5,751 bases of DNA from contig JAQBWG010000131.1 of NCBI GenBank assembly GCA_027625225.1, positions 1-5,751 of the forward strand, read 5' to 3'. The stretch is from Chloroflexota bacterium (GTDB lineage: Bacteria > Chloroflexota > Dehalococcoidia > Lucifugimonadales > VGZR01). Position 1 is the first letter of the stretch, and every line of letters begins with the position of its first letter. This document shows, in pieces, positions 1-4,164 of the stretch. A program made the translations under genes and the position numbers. The notes beneath the pieces were generated by a model. The model made no database searches. It saw only the letters and a program-made list of their open reading frames with translations, and was not told the origin of the DNA.

Positions 1-408
1 GGACGCCGCCACGCACAGCGCGTCGACACCATGGTCACCGACATCGTCCACTCGTCATGGGCAGCATCCGGCTTCGACGAATCCTATTCGGGGGAAAAGC
101 CCACAATCACCATGGGGAACGCCGTCCGCTCGGCAGTAAATTTGCTGCGTAAATTCATGTTTGAAAACGTCTATATCCCCGAAGACAAAGGAGAACAGGG
201 TGAGGCCGCCCGCGCCATCACCCGCCTGCTCTACGAACATTACCTGAGCCATACCGAGGAAGTCCCCGACGAGTACCGCCAGGCCCACGGTGCCGACCAG
301 CCCACCGTCGTAGACTACGTCTCCGGCATGACCGACCACTACGCCATGCGCGCCGCCGAAGCGCTTTCCCCCGGCATCGCCGCGCCCCTCCACAAAGGCG
401 TCGCCTAA
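1..408 (+). CDS. dgt: dGTP triphosphohydrolase-like protein, C-terminal part (5' end off window)
   Basis: The reading frame is open from base 1 and gives the last 135 residues before a TAA at 406-408. The first ATG at 31 lies inside the protein and is not a start. Seen: an opening segment RRHAQRVDTMVTDIVHSSW, a middle segment LLRKFMFENVYIP, and near the end VVDYVSGMTDHYAMRAAEAL. These resemble the C-terminal helical part of bacterial HD-domain dNTP triphosphohydrolases (Dgt-like), where a 'DY.aGMTDry' block is usual near the end. The family hydrolyses dGTP or other dNTPs to deoxynucleoside plus triphosphate in the cytoplasm and so affects dNTP pools. The metal-binding HD motif would lie upstream, so activity cannot be judged here. 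The stop overlaps the stop of the convergent histidine kinase gene. Family assignment is good; substrate preference is not determined. Confidence 0.85.
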   Translation, partial: GRRHAQRVDTMVTDIVHSSWAASGFDESYSGEKPTITMGNAVRSAVNLLRKFMFENVYIPEDKGEQGEAARAITRLLYEHYLSHTEEVPDEYRQAHGADQPTVVDYVSGMTDHYAMRAAEALSPGIAAPLHKGVA

Positions 409-1802
409 CCTGCAGGCAGCCGCACCAGCACCGTCGTGCCCTTACCCTCTTCGCTCAAAATCTCAATCTCGCCATTGTGCAGCTTAACGACCTGCTCCAC
501 GATAGCCAGCCCCAGCCCCGCCCCGCGCGTCTCGTTCTTTTGCCCGCCCGACCGGAAGAACGGCTCCATCACATGCGGCAGATCCTCGCGCGAAATACCC
601 CGTCCCGTATCCGCCACGCTTACCACCGCCCATCGTCCGTCCCTATACGTCTTGAGCGCGATGGTATCGTCTTCCGACGTGTACTTAATAGCATTCTCCA
701 CCACGTTCAACACCAGCCGCTTCAGCAGATCCCTATCCGCCATCACCTCCAGCCTGTCGTGACTCGGAAACTTCACCTTCCGGTTCACATCCGCCGTAAA
801 CAACTCCCCGACCACCTCCACCGCCAGCGCGCGCACATCCACATTCTCCCTCGCCGGACTCAGCTCCGTATCCAGTTGCGCGTTCAGGAGCAGGTCGTTG
901 CTCAGCCTCACCAGCCTTTCCACCTCCCGCGACATCTTCTCCAGACTCTGCCTATCACCTGTTCCCAGGCCCGGCTGCATCAACAGCACATCTATCTGAC
1001 CCGACAGCACCGTCAGAGGCGTCCGTAGTTCGTGCGACACCGTCGCCACAAACAACTGATTCGTCTTGAACTCCGTATCTATCCGCTGCCACATCGTATT
1101 CAGGCTATCCGCCAGCCGCTGCAACTCCGGCGGCCGCGGCTCGTCCGGAACACCGTGCTCCAAATCCTGCGTCTCGATAGCCTCCACCCGCTGCAATATC
1201 CGCTGAAGCGGAACCAACCCCCGGTGCAGCAAAAACACCCCCATCGCCGTCGCCAGCAGGCCGCCCAGCAGACCGATACCCAGGCTGTACCACCACAGCT
1301 GACTGCTCGCCGACGTGATGGACGACAGGCTCTCCCCTGTCTGCACCACCGCCAGCAAACGCCCCGTCTCCGGGTCGTCCACCGCCACCGCATACACCCG
1401 CAGCGACTCCACACCCCGGATGCTCACCGTATCGAACACCCCTTCCGCCAGGTCACGCCCATCAACCAACCCGTCCAGCGTCGGAATCACCAGGTCGGGA
1501 ATCTCGCCGAACTGGGCCACCACCGTATCGTTCGGCCCGAAGATACGCAGGATAAGCGGCACCGACGAAAACTCCTGCTCCGTCAAAAACTCAATCTCGT
1601 CGGCATAGCTCTGACGGTCGCGGCCCAGATTCGTCAGCATCGCCGACACCACATCCTCCGTCCGCGCCTGGAGCCCGTCGTCCAGATTCGCCCGCAGCAC
1701 CGCCAGCATCACCTGCTGCGCCGCGAACGCCATCAGCAGCACCAGTGCAGGGATAGCCACCGCATACCAGATAATCATCCGCCTGCGCAGGCTAAGATTC
1801 AC
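405..1802 (-). CDS. Two-component sensor histidine kinase, membrane bound, HAMP/HisKA/HATPase
   Basis: A 465-residue protein. Transmembrane segment 1 is at about residues 9-33, an extracytoplasmic sensor region at about 34-167, transmembrane segment 2 at about 168-192, and HAMP at about 193-245 (includes VPLQRI). The HisKA H-box is SHELRTPL with phosphoacceptor His257. The ATPase domain has an N-box with Asn366 and Asn370, G1 DTGRGI (398-403), F-box EPFFR (413-417) and G2 GAGLGLAI (427-434). All catalytic boxes are intact, so it should autophosphorylate and pass phosphate to the regulator encoded just upstream. The sensor region ends in a RVYAVAVDD...GRLLAVVQTGESL pattern typical of PAS/Cache-like folds in such kinases; the ligand is unknown. 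There is no cytoplasmic PAS domain as in classical PhoR. The start is GTG (1802-1800), with AAGGAG (1813-1808) five bases upstream, inside the regulator gene. The GTG overlaps the regulator stop (GTGA), suggesting translational coupling. Confidence 0.95.
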   Translation of the reverse strand: MNLSLRRRMIIWYAVAIPALVLLMAFAAQQVMLAVLRANLDDGLQARTEDVVSAMLTNLGRDRQSYADEIEFLTEQEFSSVPLILRIFGPNDTVVAQFGEIPDLVIPTLDGLVDGRDLAEGVFDTVSIRGVESLRVYAVAVDDPETGRLLAVVQTGESLSSITSASSQLWWYSLGIGLLGGLLATAMGVFLLHRGLVPLQRILQRVEAIETQDLEHGVPDEPRPPELQRLADSLNTMWQRIDTEFKTNQLFVATVSHELRTPLTVLSGQIDVLLMQPGLGTGDRQSLEKMSREVERLVRLSNDLLLNAQLDTELSPARENVDVRALAVEVVGELFTADVNRKVKFPSHDRLEVMADRDLLKRLVLNVVENAIKYTSEDDTIALKTYRDGRWAVVSVADTGRGISREDLPHVMEPFFRSGGQKNETRGAGLGLAIVEQVVKLHNGEIEILSEEGKGTTVLVRLPAG

Positions 1803-2476
1803 GACTGCTCCTTCAACACATACCCGAAACCGCGCAGCGACTGGATAAGGTCCGGCTCACCCTCCGCATTCAGCTTCTTCCGGAGATAGTTCACATACAC
1901 CTTCACCGGATCCTGCTCCCCCTCGAAGTCATACCCCCACACCTTCTGCAGAATCACCTCCCGCCGAAGCGGACGGCCCGCGTTCAGCGCCAGCAGTTCG
2001 AGCAACTCGAACTCCCGGTTCGTCAACTCAATGTCCCGCCCTGCGCGCCGCACCGACCTCTTCAGCGTATCCACCTCCAGGTCTGCCACCCGCAGCGCCG
2101 TCTCCCCGCGTCCTCGTCGCCGCAACACCGATCGCACCCGCGCCCGCAGCTCCTCGAACGCGAACGGCTTCGGCAGATAGTCGTCCGCCCCCGCCTCCAG
2201 GCCGCGCACCCGGTCGCCCACCCCCTGCCGCGCCGTCAGCATGATGATGCCCACGTCACCCTCCGCCCGCAGCCGTCGGCACACCTCAAACCCGTCAACA
2301 TCAGGCAGCATCAAATCCAGCACCACGATATCCGGCTCGCCCTTCAACGCCGCCTGCAAGCCGTCCACCCCGTTCGACGCCGTCTGCACATCGAACCCGA
2401 CCTGAGTCAGACCGCGTTCGATGAAGTCCGCGATATTATGCTCATCCTCGATGACCAGAACCTTTGCAGCAGCCAT
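1799..2476 (-). CDS. OmpR/PhoB-family response regulator (receiver + winged helix)
   Basis: A 225-residue protein from the ATG at 2476. The receiver domain covers about residues 1-118, with acidic pocket Glu10/Asp11, phosphoacceptor Asp54 in VVLDLMLP, Thr81 in MLTAR and Lys103 in LPKPF. The C-terminal winged helix (about 128-223) has LTNREFELLELL, the WGYDF block, a recognition-helix segment VKVYVNYLRKKL and the closing RGFGYVL, all standard for OmpR/PhoB DNA-binding domains. It should bind tandem direct half-sites as a phosphorylated dimer. Start choice: an in-frame TTG at 2482-2480 would add two residues, but it sits almost on top of the ribosome site GAGGA. That site is about seven bases from the ATG, so ATG is preferred. 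First gene of an operon with the kinase; the stop TGA overlaps the kinase GTG. It reads away from a shared operator-like region, so autoregulation is plausible. Subfamily (PhoB, MprA, CusR and so on) cannot be settled by eye. Confidence 0.95.
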   Translation of the reverse strand: MAAAKVLVIEDEHNIADFIERGLTQVGFDVQTASNGVDGLQAALKGEPDIVVLDLMLPDVDGFEVCRRLRAEGDVGIIMLTARQGVGDRVRGLEAGADDYLPKPFAFEELRARVRSVLRRRGRGETALRVADLEVDTLKRSVRRAGRDIELTNREFELLELLALNAGRPLRREVILQKVWGYDFEGEQDPVKVYVNYLRKKLNAEGEPDLIQSLRGFGYVLKEQS

Positions 2477-2490
2477 CCCCAAATCCTCAC

Positions 2491-2510
2491 CGCGTGCCGT
2501 CGTGCACGCA
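2491..2510. other. Small hairpin in leader of the response regulator mRNA
   Basis: GCGTGC (2492-2497) and GCACGC (2504-2509) form a 6-bp GC-rich stem with a 6-base loop, immediately upstream of the ribosome site of the response regulator on the minus strand. It could influence translation initiation or mRNA stability, but a stem this short can occur by chance in GC-rich DNA. Confidence 0.3.
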
Positions 2511-2520
2511 CCGTCACATG

Positions 2521-2549
2521 AGTGTAAGGCAATCGTGCAACCCCACCAA
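2521..2549 (-). promoter_or_regulatory. Weak promoter candidate for the response regulator operon
   Basis: On the minus strand, TTGGTG (2549-2544) and TACACT (2526-2521) are 17 bases apart. They match the sigma-70 consensus at 3 of 6 and 4 of 6 positions. The -35 candidate lies next to the Pho-box-like array, which would fit activation or autoregulation. The matches are poor, so this is only the best candidate seen in the region. Confidence 0.25.
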
Positions 2550-2553
2550 CATT

Positions 2554-2593
2554 TCTAACCGAACTCTAACCAACCTCCGACCGTGTTTTAACC
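2554..2593. promoter_or_regulatory. Pho-box-like operator: four 7-base units in 11-base phase
   Basis: Units: TCTAACC (2554-2560), TCTAACC (2565-2571), TCCGACC (2576-2582) and TTTAACC (2587-2593). Starts are exactly 11 bases apart with 4-base spacers, and each unit is preceded by a pyrimidine. Two units are identical, the fourth differs at one position and the third at two. Known: PhoB/OmpR-type regulators bind tandem 7-base half-sites with 11-base periodicity, and cyanobacterial Pho boxes (SphR) are tandem repeats of the type PyTTAAPyPy, which TTTAACC matches. Inference: this is the binding array for the adjacent response regulator, placed between the divergent transcription units. Whether the signal is phosphate is not shown. 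Confidence 0.7.
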
Positions 2594-2602
2594 GCCGCCA
2601 CC

Positions 2603-2608
2603 TACAGT
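2603..2608 (+). promoter_or_regulatory. -10 candidate for the rightward operon
   Basis: TACAGT matches TATAAT at 4 of 6 positions and starts nine bases after the last operator unit. In E. coli Pho promoters the Pho box replaces the -35 and ends about ten bases before the -10, so this spacing suits an activator-dependent promoter for the gene starting at 2664. The predicted leader is about 50 bases long. Confidence 0.4.
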
Positions 2609-2620
2609 ACATACAACGAA

Positions 2621-2635
2621 CCGGCGAAAAGCCGG
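2621..2635 (+). other. Leader hairpin before the 111-residue protein gene
   Basis: CCGGC (2621-2625), loop GAAAA, then GCCGG (2631-2635) make a perfect 5-bp GC stem in the predicted 5' untranslated region, about 14 bases before the Shine-Dalgarno site (AGGAGG, 2650-2655). It may stabilise the leader. There is no T-tract, so it is not a terminator. Confidence 0.35.
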
Positions 2636-2663
2636 CCACAGACACAACCAGGAGGAGCATGAC

Positions 2664-2999
2664 ATGAACATGAAATTTTGGGGGGAATCCGTTGCGGCCC
2701 AGATGCCCGAAGACGTCCGGCACGTCCTCGAATCCAAATTCCACATACCCACCCGCATGATGGCCGAGCTACGTAGCTTCGAGAAATCGGGCCACTTCGG
2801 CGGCAACATGGTGGACTACATCCGCATCGCCAACGCTGACAAGATAGGCAAATCGCGCAAGTATGGCGACCTCGACATGTACATGAACGCAGTGCTCTAC
2901 GACGGATTCAGGGACTCCAAGGGCGCCATCTACCTCAAAGAGCGCAACGCCAAGTCCAAGGGCCCCGCAGTCGTCGCGTCGGCCAGGCAAGCTAGCTAG
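2664..2999 (+). CDS. Hypothetical 111-residue soluble protein, putative target of the adjacent two-component system
   Basis: I do not recognise the family. The start ATG at 2664 lies 8 bases after AGGAGG (2650-2655). A closer ATG at 2659 is out of frame and stops after two codons. An in-frame ATG at 2670 is a possible alternative. There is no signal peptide, transmembrane segment or cysteine. Seen: an amphipathic N-terminal half (about residues 10-42, EDVRHVLESKFHIPTRMMAELRSF pattern), a central GGNMVDYIRIANADKIGKS block, an aromatic stretch DLDMYMNAVLYDGF (about 69-82), and a basic tail from about 86 rich in Lys, Ala and Ser that looks disordered. Translation ends at tandem TAG TAG (2997-3002). 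It is followed after 31 bases by the lipoprotein gene, probably in one transcript. Reality as a gene is supported by the strong ribosome site, the operator upstream and the terminator-bounded unit. Confidence 0.75.
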   Translation: MNMKFWGESVAAQMPEDVRHVLESKFHIPTRMMAELRSFEKSGHFGGNMVDYIRIANADKIGKSRKYGDLDMYMNAVLYDGFRDSKGAIYLKERNAKSKGPAVVASARQAS

Positions 3000-3030
3000 T
3001 AGTCGTTCAAAGAAAGCGAAGAAAACAACA

Positions 3031-3504
3031 ATGCGTACGCATCGGAATTCCTGGTCGTGGCTGGTTCTGCCAGTCACACTCATCGCCATCCTGCTTCTGG
3101 CAGCCTGTGGCGGGTCGAGTGACAAGCCGGAGGCTCCGGCAAAGGGCACCAAGCCCATCAGTCAGGTCGAAGCCCGGAGCATCCTCGGTGAGCTAGCCCA
3201 GTCCGCCACCGCCAACGACATTGCCGCGCTGTGTGGCCGGAGTGCAACTCCGCAGGCATGCGAAGCTAAATGGCAGAGTGCTGGCGAATGGGCCGCCTTC
3301 TCCGCTCAGGCCCCGGAACTGGTGGAGAGTTACGTCCCCGGTGTGTCTCGACTTCAGGGACTTAACAGCACAAACGACGCCCGTGTCATGGTCATCAAGG
3401 GTGTCAACGGATCTGGCAATGAATACCAGACCGAGATACTCGTCTTCCGCCAAAAAGGCGGGAGAACCCTTGTAGACGACCCCATCTACTGGGCCGTTAA
3501 CTAG
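3031..3504 (+). CDS. Lipoprotein of unknown function, 157 residues
   Basis: The N-terminus is a type II signal peptide: basic start (MRTHR), hydrophobic core (about residues 10-25, LVLPVTLIAILLLAA) and lipobox LAAC with the lipidated Cys26, then a Gly/Ser/Pro/Lys linker to about residue 42. The mature domain of about 115 residues has a helical beginning (VEARSILGELAQSATANDIAAL), two cysteines (Cys68, Cys77) that could form a disulfide, and a C-terminal half that looks like beta strands (ARVMVIKGV, YQTEILVFRQKGG, TLVDDPIYW). The layout resembles small NTF2/SnoaL-like secreted domains, but that is only an impression of fold. The ribosome site is weak (a purine-rich GAAAGCGAAGAAAA stretch), so it may depend on translation of the gene 31 bases upstream. 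The strong terminator follows 23 bases after the stop. It is probably anchored to the outer face of the cytoplasmic membrane. Its base composition is more strand-balanced than its neighbours. Confidence 0.88.
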   Translation: MRTHRNSWSWLVLPVTLIAILLLAACGGSSDKPEAPAKGTKPISQVEARSILGELAQSATANDIAALCGRSATPQACEAKWQSAGEWAAFSAQAPELVESYVPGVSRLQGLNSTNDARVMVIKGVNGSGNEYQTEILVFRQKGGRTLVDDPIYWAVN

Positions 3505-3527
3505 CACCCGACGCCACCCGCACATAC

Positions 3528-3571
3528 GCCCCCTGGCACATACCCCGTGTGCTAGGGGGCTTTCTTTTTCT
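3528..3571 (+). terminator. Strong rho-independent terminator after the lipoprotein gene
   Basis: A 13-bp stem pairs 3528-3540 (GCCCCCTGGCACA) with 3548-3560 (TGTGCTAGGGGGC). One pair is a G-T wobble. The loop is 7 bases (3541-3547), and the T-rich run TTTCTTTTTCT (3561-3571) follows. It closes the two-gene rightward unit and insulates it from the repeat region and dnaG. Confidence 0.93.
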
Positions 3572-3646
3572 GACGCCCACCGCTGCGCCGAGACCGTCCG
3601 CAAAAAAGCACCGTCGTAATTACTGTCCAGGCTCCGTCCTAAATCA

Positions 3647-3684
3647 GTGTCATTCTGAGCGGGAGAGAAGAATCTGGGGAGGGG
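3647..3684. repeat. Dispersed repeat of the GTCATTCTGAG...GAAGAATCTGGGG type
   Basis: GTGTCATTCTGAGCGGGAGA followed by GAAGAATCTGGGG resembles a short intergenic repeat I recall from many bacterial and metagenomic genomes. The dyad ATTCT (3652-3656) / AGAAT (3669-3673) has a 12-base loop. Only one copy is in the window, so its repeat status rests on recognition, not on an internal match. Confidence 0.5.
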
Positions 3685-3734
3685 TAAGGAAGCATACCGC
3701 CTGTCTTCCAACCCAACCCTCCGCCCTCAAACCC

Positions 3735-3786
3735 GTTCGTCCTGGGCCGAAGCCAGCCCTCAGCAGCGTCGAAGGGAAGGACGAAC
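3735..3786. repeat. 52-base palindromic repeat, copy A
   Basis: Bounded by perfect 9-base inverted ends, GTTCGTCCT (3735-3743) and AGGACGAAC (3778-3786). It matches copy B at 3901-3952 at 46 of 52 positions without gaps. The core contains GCAGCGTCGAAGGG. This is a REP-like element of the family that gives spurious 'PALSSVEG' and 'FDAAQGR' peptides. It could form a cruciform or RNA hairpin; no transposase is linked. Confidence 0.85.
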
Positions 3787-3829
3787 CGGCTACATTCTCT
3801 TCTCAAATCCTGGGCAGGGCGGCTGGGTT

Positions 3830-3890
3830 CCCTCGCCCCCTTGGGAAGGGCCTGTCCAGATTCGCCTGCAAATCTGGACGAGGGTGAGGG
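3830..3890. repeat. Compound inverted repeat with nested hairpin
   Basis: The inner arms GTCCAGATT (3854-3862) and AATCTGGAC (3871-3879) are a perfect 9-bp inverted repeat with an 8-base loop. The outer arms CCCTCGCCC (3830-3838) and GGGTGAGGG (3882-3890) pair at 8 of 9 positions, the exception allowing a G-U wobble in RNA. A further small stem, CCCTT/AAGGG (3838-3850), lies in the left arm. The form is that of a REP-like or MITE-like intergenic element. No T-tract follows, so it is not called a terminator. Confidence 0.7.
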
Positions 3891-3900
3891 GTGCTATCCT

Positions 3901-3952
3901 GTTCGTCCTGAGCGGAAGCCTGCCCTGAGCAGCGTCGAAGGGAAGCACGAGC
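3901..3952. repeat. 52-base palindromic repeat, copy B
   Basis: Direct-orientation partner of the element at 3735-3786, starting 166 bases later, with six substitutions and no indels. Its end repeats have decayed (GTTCGTCCT against AGCACGAGC, 7 of 9 complementary), so copy A looks closer to the intact form. Confidence 0.85.
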
Positions 3953-4014
3953 AAGCACCGTTCCTTGCAATAATGGCTCCGCATCCGAGGCCACCTCCCA
4001 TTGCCAAACCAGTC

Positions 4015-4037
4015 GGGGGCACTTGGGGGTGTCCCCC
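4015..4037. repeat. G/C-rich hairpin
   Basis: GGGGGCAC (4015-4022) pairs with GTG-T-CCCCC (4029-4037) as an 8-bp stem with one bulged T (4032) and loop TTGGGG. It belongs to the same repeat cluster. There is no T-tract on the plus strand. Confidence 0.5.
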
Positions 4038-4048
4038 AGAAATAATTT

Positions 4049-4072
4049 CCCCTTCTCCTGCAGGAGAAGGGG
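4049..4072. repeat. 24-base perfect palindrome
   Basis: The half-site CCCCTTCTCCTG (4049-4060) is followed directly by its exact reverse complement to 4072, with PstI-like CTGCAG at the centre. With the flanking TCAGGGGATGAGG it resembles the common intergenic repeat that yields 'HPLTPSPAGEG' peptides on the minus strand. It lies about 40 bases upstream of the dnaG promoter candidate. Confidence 0.8.
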
Positions 4073-4108
4073 TCAGGGGATGAGGTATCCCGATTTCAAA
4101 CGCGAATC

Positions 4109-4140
4109 GTGACACTATTCACCCACCGAGTTGATAAAAT
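4109..4140 (+). promoter_or_regulatory. Promoter candidate for dnaG
   Basis: GTGACA (4109-4114) matches the -35 consensus at 5 of 6. The -10 candidates are GATAAA (4133-4138, spacer 18, 4 of 6) or TAAAAT (4135-4140, spacer 20, 5 of 6). It is the AT-richest spot before dnaG and would give a short leader. Exact -10 use is uncertain. Confidence 0.45.
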
Positions 4141-4164
4141 GCTCTCGCCACACGAGGAGAGCAC

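Larger units (their letters stand above)
3572..4108. other. Gene-free intergenic region packed with dispersed palindromic repeats
   Basis: About 540 bases lie between the lipoprotein terminator and the dnaG promoter candidate. Open frames here are short and encode peptides made of repeat sequence, such as PALSSVEG, FDAAQGR and HPLTPSPAGEG. None has a convincing ribosome site or domain, so no gene is called. The stretch contains at least five repeat or hairpin units, listed separately. Bases 3572-3646 and 3685-3734 show nothing I can name. Confidence 0.8.

Noticed and set aside
409..416. CCTGCAGG palindrome just after the dgt stop as a terminator
   Set aside because: Eight bases with no loop or T-tract, inside the kinase coding region. 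Too short to support a terminator call.
1032..1889. Long plus-strand open frame (285 codons) opposite the kinase and regulator genes
   Set aside because: The translation is very rich in Arg, His, Gln and Pro with no domain, and lies antisense to two genes with complete conserved motifs. It is a composition shadow of GC-rich coding DNA.
2464..2667. Plus-strand frame across the divergent regulatory region
   Set aside because: It runs through the operator array and ends with ATG ACA TGA between the ribosome site and the ATG at 2664. Its start lies inside the regulator gene and it has no domain.
3193..3711. Minus-strand frame of 172 codons across the lipoprotein gene and its terminator
   Set aside because: It reads through the terminator hairpin and opposes a lipoprotein gene with a clear signal peptide and lipobox.
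3735..3952. CRISPR array
   Set aside because: Only two copies of a 52-base imperfect repeat with a 114-base gap. The inverted-end structure and the lack of regular spacers or cas genes fit REP-like elements.
3549..4115. Several short frames on both strands in the repeat region
   Set aside because: Their peptides (PALSSVEG, FDAAQGR, HPLTPSPAGEG) are translations of dispersed palindromic repeats, with no ribosome sites or conserved domains. The first also begins inside the terminator.
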